DNA of 32,673 nucleotides, taken from Fragilariopsis cylindrus CCMP1102. Lineage: Eukaryota; Bacillariophyta; Bacillariophyceae; Bacillariales; Bacillariaceae. Both the position numbers and the translations under genes were made by a program. Location of the stretch: NCBI GenBank assembly GCA_900095095.1, contig FMBT01000249.1:1-32673 (forward strand), read 5' to 3'. The notes under the pieces are model-generated. The model saw nothing but the letters and a program-made list of their open reading frames with translations, did no database searches and was not told where the DNA came from. Shown in pieces: positions 11,107-21,997 of the stretch (its first letter is position 1; each line of letters begins with the position of its first letter).

Positions 11107-12277
11107 TTACACCCCCACCACTAGAATGATAGTGAATATTTCCAGATTAGATTCTTTAAAATTCTTGATTTTATCAGTACTTGTTATAACTGACGTAGTG
11201 TTATATGAATCATCGTCACCGGTCTCATCGAAATAGGAATCGTATGTATTTGTATCGATAGCAAGAGTTGTTTGAGTTGAGTTGCTCGGTGCTATCGTTG
11301 TATCTGTCGTCGTCTCCTTCTTATCGTCTTTCGATTTTCCTTCTGATACATCATCTACCTGCTGGACCGTGATCGTTTTGCATTTTGAAGGTGGATTATT
11401 GGATAATAACAAACATTTTCATCGATCCAGTCAACAAATGCCGAAACACGCTGATTCACAGAGGGAATATTTTTTCGACCGCATCCTACACCGTCTCCTT
11501 TTTTGTTTGTTTGTGTAGGGTAGAGATATGGTATGGTATGATATCAATTTATAATGTGAGAAAATTGTTGATATATAATCTGTACCACGAGAGCCCTGCT
11601 GGAATTCATAATTCAACTTCTTACCTGTTATGGCAACCACTATGTTATTATTGACAATGAACGGACTACCGGAATCAGAATCACATGCATCTTTGCCTCC
11701 TTCAACAGTACCAGCACATAGAAATGTTTCGTTCATGGCAAGTTTCCATTGTTCTGAACATTTCTTAGAAGAGAATGCTACAATACCGTCGACAACTTGG
11801 AGCGTATCAGGAAAAGTAGTTCCATTTTCACTTGTCTTACCAAATCCCATCACAGACATAGAGTCCACCATAGGTTTTGGAATCGTTTGATCTCGATTGA
11901 TCGTAAATGGTGTGGCTTTACTAGAATTACGTAATAATATTAACATAATATCATTAACGTACCCATTTTGGTCATTCATTGGATGGATTGCAAATTTATC
12001 TATATCAATATTTTCACCGATGTTATCAACGTTGTCGATAGTATGAGAACCGATCATCACTGACATAGTATCATAAAAGGCCCATCTACAATGGGCAGCT
12101 GTCAAATGATATCTTCATGGATTAATGCTCCGCCGCAACCTTTTGAATTCGAAAAAGTAAATATTGACGACGACAACAATAACAAGAAAGAAAGAAAGAA
12201 AGAAAGAAAGGGTGAAATGAGAAAGAATAAATAGAGAATAGAATCAAGAAAATTAAACTCATGCAGTGAATATATGT

Positions 12278-12317
<40 letters not shown>

Positions 12318-12544
12318 TTCTTACCCCAACCCTCTTTCGTGATTCCCGTCCAAGCGAATGCTGGAAATTCATTGTCGTTGGCATCGGTGCCACCGACGAT
12401 CAGAGATCGACGACCATCATGCTGTGATGACGACGATGTTGATGGAAGCAACAAAGTGGTAAAGAGCGTCGTGATCAATAATAAAGAAGACATATGAATC
12501 GTATTACATGTAGATGTGGTAGGTAGAGATAATCGGATGATCAT
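11107..12544 (-). CDS. Secreted trypsin-like serine protease (S1 family)
   Basis: Three exons: 12544-12325, 12139-11625 and 11497-11107, with GT-AG introns of 185 and 127 nt, both in phase 1. The N-terminus has a hydrophobic signal segment (a second possible start is Met at 12493), then RRSLIVGGTDA, a zymogen cleavage site. The catalytic triad is visible: His in LTAAHC, Asp in NDIMLI, Ser in DSGSP. An Asp sits six residues before the Ser (KDAC), the S1-pocket position that gives Lys/Arg specificity. The usual GDSGGP reads SDSGSP, so the oxyanion-hole glycine 193 is replaced by serine. Exon 3 supplies VGCGRKNIPSVNQRVSAF and the terminal DWI helix. The frame slips by one base at AAA 12104-12106, just before TAAHC. 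As read, the protein then stops at 11355. A second one-base slip near 11408 would open a Thr/Ser-rich tail ending in a hydrophobic segment at 11107. Confidence 0.85.
12280..12309. repeat. TA dinucleotide microsatellite in protease intron 1
   Basis: About 15 TA units lie inside the 185-nt intron. A (GAAA)n-type tract near 12185-12210 lies in the same intron. Confidence 0.9.
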
Positions 12545-13157
12545 TGAATGTATTTGTATAGTGGTTTACGGTTGTACTGAATTGCTAGTCGTCGTGCTGA
12601 AAGATATGATGAGGATCATGTAATGAAAATGAATTTAAACTTTTTAAACTTGCTGTGTGATGTTATTCTTCAGTGAAACGAACGGATCTTTTTTTTGGGT
12701 GTGTCGTTGTCGTGTTATCGGTGGGTTAAAAAAAAATTACGCGCCATATAATGTTGCCCCTGTTCCTCCAACAGCTACAACACGAGATACACCTGATCAC
12801 GTGTTTATTGACGACGTCATAATACTCTTACAACTCACTGGTCGGTCATCTAACATACAAATCAGTACTAATAGCTACATAGTGTCAATAAAAGGTTATA
12901 CACGACTGAACTCCTTCAATCGTGGATCATTTAACATTACACTAACGTCACAGTAGCTGTAGAGCCACAAGTCAAGCCATTAAAACCAAGAAAAACAAGA
13001 GCGCCGAATCAACGGATCGACACGAAAAAAAGGCCATTTTAAAAACTAAAAAGCAACAACAGAAATGTTTGTCAATTCATCTCAAACTTCACAACAAACA
13101 TCGAGACAACAACAGAAATGTCATTAACCAAGCTAACAAAGTGCTATCGTATAAAGA
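12545..13157. other. Divergent intergenic region between protease and kinase genes
   Basis: Presumed shared promoter region. It has A-rich stretches, and the short motif ACAACAGAAATG occurs twice (about 13058 and 13109). A 99-codon open frame at 12657-12956 has no recognisable domain and was not accepted. Confidence 0.5.
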
Positions 13158-15228
13158 ATGACCCCCAATGTGGATCGGAAGATGGAACGTCTTGCATCAA
13201 GCACATCACCACTTCACCTGCAACGTAGTAGTGCATCGAAAAATGAATTGGAGGTCAATGTGATAAACGCAGCTACACTACTAAATACTAATCGTCCTAA
13301 TTTATCTAAACGATCAAACGGAAGTCTTCCTCCGCCATCAGCTGAAATCGATTCTATGTCTATGAATGGAATTATCATTCTACCTTCGAATCTTCAACAT
13401 CCACTTCTCAAATTCCTTCCTATCGGAGGCACAATCTACTTATTTGACTTCACCAATGACAATAAACCACCAACATCAACATTCAACTACAAAATACAAG
13501 CACAGCAGCAGCAGCAACACCGTCGAAATAGTAATACAATACAACATCAATAACAGCAGCAGCAGCAGCCAAAAATATCTTCTCGGGGGGAGACAAATTG
13601 TTCTTGCTTTTTTACTTCTCATTGTTATATCCTGTTCAACATTCGTTTATTTTACATTGAATGTAATCGAACAAGAAAAGAACAACAATAAGAACTATGA
13701 CGATTCTGAAAATTCTCCTTATCAGAAATCGTTTTTATTAAGACCAAATGGACACAGAGGATCGTTGAATCTTATTAAAGATCGTCCTCGAATAATCACC
13801 TGGCTGATGATACACGATGGAAGTGGCAGTAGCGGTAGGAGTAACAACTACTACGACAATATTAAACAAATTCGAGTTCCGATAGATGACGACGAGATTC
13901 GACAAAACTCAACATCTACCAGTAAACATTATATTGCAGAACTTTGAGCTTCCGTTAGTTAACAGATCTATAATTACGATGACGTTGAAGAAAAGACCAA
14001 CATTGTGTCATTATCATCGTCGTCAACGAAACTATCAGTAAACGAAGTCGAAGAAACAAAAGGAATAATTGCTTACCAATGGCAAAATGGATGACGGCGT
14101 CGTTTCCGAATTGTAATTCTGTTCATGAAATGGATATGTCAAGTAGTGTATTCCGGACGGATAAGGAGGAAGATTTGTCATTTTTGGGTCAAGGATGGTT
14201 CCGTTCGGCGTGGAAATATAAATCCGATTATCATCATCATCTCGTCGTCGTCGTCATCTTCGTTCTCACCAGCGGTTGTTCTGAAGACACTACGTATCGA
14301 ACGAGAATTTATAGATGAATATTTTGATTTACATCGTCGTGATGCTGTGGCTATGGAGCGGTTAACCTTTAGTCCCTTCGTTGTTAACGTTCATGGGTAT
14401 TGCGGTCAATCTGCAATAAACGAACTAGCCGAAGGAATCGTGGGTGGGGCGATTGCTAATTTGGAACAATTAGATCGTCGATTACGTGGGAAAGAAGAAG
14501 ATCCACAGGCTTTATTTCTAAAGTTACAACTAGCAACCGGAGTCAGTTTGGGACTTGCTCACATACACAACGTTCATGTATCAGATGAAAGTGGTGGTCG
14601 AAGTAAATCTGTTAAGTCTCTTTTGTATGAACATACCAATCCTAATTCTGTCAACAGTACAACAGGATTTGGTCGTTCTGTACCGACTATGGCACATTAT
14701 GATATCAACCCACGTAATATCGCAATTATGAGAGATGGTAGTCCAAAACTGAATGATTTTAACATCGCCGAATTTATGACGTACGATCCGAAAACGAATG
14801 CAACATGTGGTTTCCGTTCTCGACTGCACGAACCGTGGTGGCGTGCACCGGAAGAAATGGATATGACTGGTACTACTATGGTAACGGAGAAAGTCGATGT
14901 GTACGCACTCGGTGAGGTAATGTTCCATATCCTAACGACTCATTCTCCTCGTGGTAAAATGAAAAAACATTTAATGGAAGATGCACGTTCTTTAGTTCGA
15001 GAGGGTGTTCGTCCAACTATGTTTGAACCGTTTTTGAGTGGTGGAACAAATGGTCAATTGAAACAAAATCGTATTGTCAAGGCTTTCATGAAGGTCATGG
15101 ATCTATGTTATGAAAAGGATCCAGAAAAAAGAGGAACAGCCATACAAGTTGCACGAATTTTACATAAGGCATTGGCAATAGAAGAACGCGATCGACGTAC
15201 GATAAAGAATGTAGAAGAGAAATCGTAG
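13158..15228 (+). CDS. Membrane-anchored protein kinase-like protein, frame disrupted
   Basis: The Ser/Gln-rich N-terminus (from 13158, alternative Met at 13182) leads to one membrane span (QIVLAFLLLIVISCSTFVYF, about 13590-13650). A spacer follows, then FPNCNSVHEMDM and the kinase domain. Kinase motifs are LGQGWFRSAWK (glycine-rich loop), VVLKTLRIER (ATP-binding Lys), AMERLTFSPFVVNVHGYCGQ, MAHYDINPRNIAI (catalytic-loop Asp and Asn), LNDFN (DFG position, Gly replaced by Asn), WRAPEE (APE) and KVDVYALGEVMF. It looks like a diatom-type kinase family with an extracellular or lumenal N-terminal part; topology is not certain. The reading frame changes four times: near 13500-13590 (CAG/G-run region), 13935-13975, at AAAA 14084-14087, and in the TCA/TCG repeat near 14220-14265. 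It could be a decayed gene, but the kinase motifs are all conserved, and neighbouring genes show the same run-length errors. Confidence 0.72.
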
Positions 15229-15655
15229 GATAAAGACGAATCGAAGGCAGTGGTGCAGCGGCGGCGAGGACGACGACGACGCAAACGATAAAGAAGCGAA
15301 AACCGAAGACTAAGAGTACAAAAGAATAGAAATTGCTATATAATTGCGATAAAACAACCACGCTCCTACTGCATTGCAGCTGATTTATTACCTGTAGTAC
15401 TACACTGGTGCTGTAAAATTAGTAGAAAGTATGATGGTATAAGTAGTAGTGATAACAACTTTGCTATTAGAATCGGTATCGATCCTAATCAGCGTATTCG
15501 AAATAGATATTTGAATTTAGAGAAATAGAAGTTAGAGTGGTAGATTTAACCTAGTACTAGAAGAAGAAAAGAAAAAACCAATAGAATGAACATCAAACCA
15601 TCTCAAAACCCACAAAGTATTTTCTAATCAACTACATGCATGCGCGTCTTGATTA
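15229..15655. other. Convergent intergenic region
   Basis: These 427 bp lie between the kinase stop codon and the end of the HD-domain gene. No gene seen; presumed 3' UTRs. Confidence 0.5.
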
Positions 15656-16710
15656 TTATTCCGCTTTTGTTGGTTTTGCTGTTGTTGTATCATCATCGTT
15701 CTCCTTTTGTTGCTGATTATTACGTCTTTGTGTTCTTCTAGATTCAATTTCTTTTCCCCATGATTCACCAATATTTGTTTTCCATTTTGATCGTGTCCCA
15801 TCAAAGAACCTGTCGATGTTATCATTTTTTTAAAGATGAAGACAAAAAACAAAAATAGCTTTTTAGATCGAGTCCTGTAATTATGGGGAAAATATACTGC
15901 TATAGAATTGCATTGTGATAACTTACCCGTCTAATGATTTTTCATTTTTTCCATCATTTTCATATTCCAATGCTTGTAATATCATTTCTAATTTATCCAT
16001 ATCTTTCACCAATTTTGCATTATCTGTAAACCTTCTTCATATTCTTTCCATAATTCTAATATTTCATTTCCAACACCATTATTTGATGATGATAATGATG
16101 ACGATACATCATCTACCGATGATGGCAGGCCTAGTGTTAATTTTTGAGTCATCTCCGTTATGGCACGTAATTCTAATTCATGTTTAGTAGTATCACTAAC
16201 ACCACAATGAGGAGTTATATCTCCAACCGTCGCTTCCGCTAAATCATGTACTAATGCCATTTTTATACATCTGTTCGTATCGTATTGTCGTGTTGTCGAT
16301 GGTGATGATGATATCGATGGTGATGATGCGACCATGGCCATTAGACTAATTCGCCATGAATGATCGGCTACAGATTCAATTCTTGGTCCAGCCTTTTGAA
16401 GGACCCATCCTGTACGTGGGGTTGTCTTGAGGCCGCGTGCCATTGTTAGAAAGTCAATAGTATTCTTTGCATTTGTAACCTCTGCAGCATCCAAACCAGC
16501 AGCATCAGTAGAAGGAGGAGAAGACTGATGGGCGCTGTTATTATTAATATTATTATTACAACTCATTGCGACGACGACGAAAGCTTTGTTGATGTTATTC
16601 GTAAAGAATAGAAAGAAGAATAATAATAATGCTGATAACGACAATGTTTCTGTTTCATCCTTTCCCCTAGCTTCATGTGGTCTAAATATGTGATCATGTC
16701 CCTTGTCCAT
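15656..16710 (-). CDS. HD-domain phosphohydrolase, HDDC2 (YfbR-like 5'-deoxynucleotidase) type
   Basis: Exon 1 is 16710-15927 and exon 2 is 15809-15656, separated by a 117-nt GT-AG intron. The family hydrolyses deoxynucleoside 5'-monophosphates with a divalent metal. The metal-binding order is visible: His in VADHSWR, His-Asp in [16 protein letters not shown], and Asp in [19 protein letters not shown]. The upstream [17 protein letters not shown] matches the family opening. Exon 2 encodes [20 protein letters not shown], the usual end of the fold, and then a Gln/Asn/Asp-rich tail. A one-base slip at AAA 16028-16030 separates ELWKEYEEG from TDNAKLV; one extra base restores the family sequence. 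The N-terminus has a hydrophobic stretch (LLLFFFLFF) followed by KAFVVVAM, which could be a targeting sequence or upstream noise if translation starts at the later Met of MSCNNN. Confidence 0.88.
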
Positions 16711-17156
16711 CTTTCATTCAGCCATGTTTGAGTTTGCTACAGTAGTAGTTGCACGGGTGGAGGAATCACGAAGTGTATAAGTCGAGTGAGTCACAAGGAA
16801 GTTTTTTAAATTTCTGTGGATCGATACCCGTATTCTTTCAAGAATGGCCCTGTGAAAATATCTTCATCCGGTTTTGAAGTTTTTTGTTGCGCCATCATCA
16901 CAGATAATCCTCACGGGACGGAGTGACCATCAATGCCATAGAGTAAAACAATCGTTGACTTGTAGTCGAAATCAAATGAGTTGCAGCCATTATCCACAGC
17001 CATAAAAATATTAAATTTTGATTTGACCATCACCGATATTTTTTTTTCATCCATCCGATTATCATCATTAAAACAACAGTAACGACTAGTAGTAGCGGCA
17101 GTGATATTAGTAGTTAACGATCAGGAACCAATAAAAATACTGTTGCGACAAAAAAT
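16711..17156. other. Divergent intergenic region
   Basis: These 446 bp separate the HD-domain gene and the MLLE gene, head to head. They should hold both promoters. No gene or clear repeat seen. Confidence 0.5.
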
Positions 17157-18307
17157 ATGACCTCGATTCAACAGCAGCAGAATGGCAATGATAATGGCAA
17201 CAATGACAATGACAATAACAACGATAGAAGTCGTAAACAGCGTACCGTAAAGAAAGAATCACATAAAATTCAAGACATATTTCCTTCGTTGAGACTTGAC
17301 CATAATGACGACAATGACGACGAAGATAACGAAAATGACAGCAGCAATAACACTCTGCTTGAATTTGAGAAAAATAAGAATAGTAAAACTAACAATATTT
17401 GCAATAATAGCAATACTTTAAACAAAGATAATAAAAAAAGAAATCCTATCCTTGCTGGAATCGCGGAAAGAGCGAAAAATCGACGTTCTCAATTATGTAG
17501 AAAGGATAAAAGGTTTACCCCTACTACTATGGATGATAATGATGATGATGATGACGATGATGATGATGATGATCCAAGTGAATACTATAACAGTAATAAT
17601 AACTATAATAATAACCAAACAACGCCCAAGATTAGTAATAATAAAATGACGATTCTTCGTACTCGTGGAGCTACTGCTACTTCGACTACTACTACAAGTA
17701 CTGTTGCTAGAGGGTATTTTCAACAGCAACAACCCAGTCATCATATACTACATAGAAATAATGATACTGGTCGTACAAGTACAAATAGTAGCGGTCGTCT
17801 GATGAATAATCACACATCTTCTCGTTTCGTAACAGGGGTAGGAAATCGTCGAACTACCCCTCCTGGTAATTATTACGTGAGTGGGCGGCATTCCCGTAGT
17901 ATTGTCAACAACAACCGTATGTCGTCGTCAACGCGGCACCACCACCATCATCTTCGTCGCTGTCGCAAAATCAATCAAGAGACCCGAATATACCAGTATT
18001 CATATATCCTTCTTCTAGTCGAGGAGTACAACAACACAACAACAACATCAACATCAATCCGTATCAGAAAAACGAAATATTATTGGTGAACAAATTTATA
18101 CCTTCATTGAAAGATCGAACCAGACTTAGATGCTGGTAGGATTACTGGTATACTATTAGAATTAGACAATTATGAATTACTGATCATCTATTGGACTGTC
18201 CTAAAGCATTAGATGAGAAGATTGATGAAGTATTGAAAGTAATGGAAGATCATACATATGCGCATACGAATACGCATACAATGGAAAATGTATTGGAGAA
18301 GAGATAG
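17157..18307 (+). CDS. Asn/Asp-rich protein with C-terminal PABC/MLLE domain
   Basis: Most of the protein is low-complexity (Asn, Asp, Gln, Ser, Thr, His) with a basic segment (NPILAGIAERAKNRR) and no RRM. The C-terminal ~60 residues match the MLLE fold of poly(A)-binding protein. The pieces are IIGEQIYTFIERSNQT, then DAGRITGILLELDNYELL (core KITGMLLE reads RITGILLE), then LLDCPKALDEKIDEVLKVM. MLLE domains bind PAM2 peptides in translation and mRNA-decay factors, so an adaptor or granule role is a reasonable inference. The domain is spread over three frames, with one-base slips near 18068-18072 (A5 run), 18126 and 18180; an earlier slip lies before 17927. As literally read, the first frame stops at 18089. 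It could be the tail of a diverged PABP, but no RRM sequence is present upstream. Confidence 0.68.
17530..17573 (+). repeat. GAT/GAC trinucleotide tract coding poly-Asp
   Basis: Interrupted GAT/AAT/GAC units encode an Asp run within the MLLE protein. Such tracts are prone to length change. Confidence 0.9.
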
Positions 18308-18546
18308 AGGAAATAAATAAATTTACGCAGTGTCTAACTACCTACATGACGGTACTATATATAATAATAGTAATAACAATAATAATAATAAGATACTGTA
18401 ATAGGGTTGTTCCGTAGGACAATTTGTGTATCATACTTTTGAATGCTGTCGGGGAATAAAGATAGAAAAGGAGTACAGAAATACACATTAGCAGACCTTG
18501 TTCTATTCTTAAAAACACACGTGAAACTCTATATTTCTTTTTAATC

Positions 18547-19980
18547 TTATTCCGCCATTTGAATGCTTTTATTTTCATTCTCTTCTGATGGATGCTTCCA
18601 TTCGATAAATGAACGCTTCATACGGATACGAAATTCTAATATAGAACGCTCGATGATCGGCGACGACGACAATATGGACGACGACGACGACGACGATATC
18701 GCAATCCGATCATTATCATTCTGTTTTGTTTCTTCTACTTTACCTTCTTTCGTTGAATAGTCGTTTTCTTTCAACTCTGGAATTATGGACAATATCAACT
18801 CGGAAAGACGATCTTCGTCTTGTTCTAAGTTGTGCTCCAACAAGAATCAATCGCATTCGTCATTGTTCTCGTCTGCGTTTGAGAATAAACATCCCAAAAA
18901 TTTACATCAAACGGGTTATAGTCCGGAACAAATCCATATTGCATTAACAAATCAAGAGAAGAATCCTCTTCACTACCATATGATGTGAACAGTTCTTCGT
19001 TTTTTTGGATATCTCGATCGGCAACGATTGCATAATAAAGCTGACTATCTTCGTCGTCGCCATCGTCGTCGTCGCCATCGTCGTCGTGACCATCGTCTCC
19101 TAATACTGAATAATATGCATTGGATTTATTAGACGAATGATTGATCATATCAAGAAGGGGAACTAATACACAGTTCGTTGAGATGTTTTTGTTTTCGTCT
19201 TCATTCCTGTCATCATTCTCCTCCTCGTCGTCACGCTCGTTATCATTTTCGATGCCATCATCATCATCATCATCATCGTCGTCGTCGTCGTCGTCGTCGT
19301 CATCTACAATCACTGTAATAGCTCTCGAGTTTACCAACCAAGTAGCAAATCGTAGTTCATTGAGATGTACCGTTTTCTCGTTCTGACTCGCCAATTCTTC
19401 CACGTTTTGTTTCTTACTGAGTGCCCGTTGAATTATTGGGGGCAATTCGAGTGAAGCGATTTGCTCCATTGTCCACGATGTAATATCGTTACTACCATTA
19501 TTATACGTCGGAAGTATTTCAAGGTATGGTTTCCAGTTATTATCATCGTCGTCGTCGTCCTGGGATTCGGTATCACGAAGTCGTCGCTGCCACATCAAGA
19601 ACCTAAATCCTCGTTCGGCATCCGATAATTCTTCTGCCATTTTTTCTTTATTCTTCCCATCTTCCTCTTCTTTTTCAACGATCCAGGCTGATTGAAAGGG
19701 AATGGCGAATATGTAATCACCTTCGGCAACATCCTTGGTAACATAAAGACCCCGGTGACCAGTCTGCTCATTGACAAGAATTTTTACGGCATCTTCTTCA
19801 CCCTGGCATCCTCGTTGATGATACATCCAGTCTAGGAATATTTTGGATGTGGGATCATCTGTGAGTTGAATGTTGGCATTATTCTACATTTTTCGTTTCT
19901 TCGTGCGTTCCATCAGTAATGGACGACAAAAAAGAGCTGCGGAACTGAATTATTTGTTGACGTTCGATTACAAAAGCCAT
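18547..19980 (-). CDS. SET-domain lysine methyltransferase (SETD3/Rubisco-LSMT-like)
   Basis: SET enzymes of this class transfer methyl groups from S-adenosylmethionine to protein lysines (histidine in animal SETD3). The split SET domain begins FLDWMYHQRG, then GHRGLYVTKDVAEGDYIFAIP, continues through PYLEILPTY, and closes with VPLLDMINHSS (NHS motif) and NEELFTSYGS (SYG motif), then LLMQYGFVPDYNPFD. A poly-Asp/Glu insertion sits just before the NHS block. The C-terminal extension SILEFRIRMKRSFIEW fits the substrate-binding region. The conserved FLDW lies upstream of Met 19826, so translation must start earlier. A Met at 19980 gives the best frame, with a one-base slip near 19886. A Met near 20027 would add a hydrophobic signal-like leader but needs another slip. 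A further slip near 18844 joins the C-terminal part. The start is uncertain. Confidence 0.8.
19250..19306. repeat. ATC/GTC trinucleotide tract coding poly-Asp
   Basis: On the minus strand this encodes about 17 consecutive Asp in the SET protein. A second Asp/Gly-rich tract lies near 19045-19100. Confidence 0.9.
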
Positions 19981-20027
19981 TACTTGTACGAATATGGCGA
20001 AAGCAAGAAGAAAGAAATCACAAACAT

Positions 20028-20707
20028 TCTAAGAATGTTGCGGAGAAAATACCATCATACCGCATGGATAATACCTCAAATTTCATAGGAATAGAGGAAG
20101 AAGACATTATATGTACCATGTTCAAATGATGCAATGTGGTATTAGTATGTTTGAGTTGAGTTGTATGTTGTAATAGTTCATGTTTTAATTTTTGTTGTAT
20201 ATTATTACAATCCACGTTTGAGAATGTTTTTTTTTTTTTTTTATTATTTACTAAACCAATCGCATTGCGTTTTTCTTTTTCTTTTTTCTTTTTTTTCTTC
20301 TTGTTTCTTCTTGCTTTTCTTTTGCTCTTGCTTCTTGTTCTTTTCTATCCATTCGATCCAAAAACGACAAAGGCGACGACAACAACAACACACAACAACA
20401 ACAACAACAACAAACGTTCTATCCAGTACCTTTGTAGTATTTTGTTTAGTATATGTACCGTACAGTATTATTTCCATGATGATTGAATGAATCTGAGTTT
20501 GAAGCCACTTATAATAAGCTGTCACTATCTAGCCATGTGAGCTAGACACAGAGGGTAGATGTATTTGGAACGAGATCAATAGTAAATTACTAGGTGAAAG
20601 TGTGAAAGGTTAAGAGAAAATCAGACTCAACAGTGCTAGCTACCAAGAAGTGTATGGTTTTCCAAAACTTCCCTAGCCGGCTATTTTCGCCATTATTGCT
20701 TCAATCA
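20028..20707. other. Intergenic region with T-rich and CAA tracts
   Basis: These 680 bp lie between the SET gene start and the oxygenase gene end. They hold a long T/C-rich tract (about 20227-20345) and a CAA/ACAAC microsatellite (about 20380-20413). The open frames here are purely low-complexity. No gene accepted. Confidence 0.55.
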
Positions 20708-21957
20708 TTAGAATTCCTGTGGTGTTTCGCCGGTGGGAAGTGGAGGCCATTTCAAATTAAGTTTCGCTCCGGATGATCCACCAGAACCCGTCCTTTCCCG
20801 GGCTTGCTTCCTCCAAGACGATCCAAATCCCAATACCGACGCCCTGCTACGCCACATTTCGGCTTCATCTTTCTACCCCGGACGACGCGTGTAACGATTT
20901 GGCAAACAAACCTTCGGCAATCCACTCGCTTCAAACCACTCGGCTGCCAAATCGGGATCACGTCGTCCATCCGTTTGACCATAGCCATATAAATGAGATA
21001 TTCCTAAGTTGAACATCGCAAACACGTGACCACCCCTGGCAGCCTCTTCCAAGTGTACTATAGCTTCCAGTACTAAGGGCGACACCAATGCTTCTTGAGC
21101 TGCTTGCTTGCGAGCGGCAGGGTCGGAATGTCCCATGATTTTCATGGAGGTTTTAGCTAATAACACATTGGCCAAGCCGTAAAATCCATCCGGTTCATTG
21201 GACGATTCGATCGCTTCGGTAAACAAATACTGGGCCTTATCCATATCAAATGGCAGATGCGACTATTTTCAAGACGTAAAAGGCATGAGAAATGTCGTGA
21301 GAAGGGAATGATAAAATCGCACACATACACACATATGTATATATATATATATATATATATAACCACTCACAGGTAGAATTTTTAATATGCATAAGCCAGT
21401 TTGACGGATGCTTGAGCGTGACCTTTATATGCAAAAAAGACGAGGAAGATGTAATTAGATTGATCAGTGCTATACTAGCTTTATACAACTATACTGTATT
21501 TTACTTTTTTTTGCAAACAAAATCTCATCGAACGTCATACGATACGCTACGATACAATATGGTATAATATGATGAATTAAAAACTTTCTTACCTGCATCA
21601 CTAGCCTTTTGATTCCATAGTACAACATCCTCAGTGGATCTTTCATAGGTGGCCCGTAGATACATACAGGTTGGATTGCCATCTTCTGAACATTGGTGAT
21701 ACCAATCAGGTTCGTGGTCTTCACATGTATCAGAATCCCTAAACCACATAATCCAACTCCAACGTTCTGCAGGACCACCGTCATCTCGTTGATCAAAAAC
21801 ATGAACCCCGTGATGGAGATCTTGATGATGTAAGTATGTGTGCGTTCGAAAGGAAAAAAGAATAACGGAATCAATCAGAGACAAAGGGCGCCATTTAAAT
21901 TCAAAAAAACTCGGATAGACACAATATACAACAGTCAATGTATGCAAATATAATATA

Positions 21958-21997
<40 letters not shown>

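Noticed and set aside
12657..12956. 99-codon open frame between protease and kinase genes
   Set aside because: No signal, domain or conserved pattern; it sits in a divergent promoter region.
17493..17744. Minus-strand 83-codon frame rich in Ile/Val
   Set aside because: It is the antisense reading of GAT/AAT trinucleotide repeats in the MLLE gene.
20161..20525. Overlapping open frames of Phe/Leu/Ser and Lys/Gln
   Set aside because: They come from T/C-rich and CAA simple sequence and show no gene-like composition.
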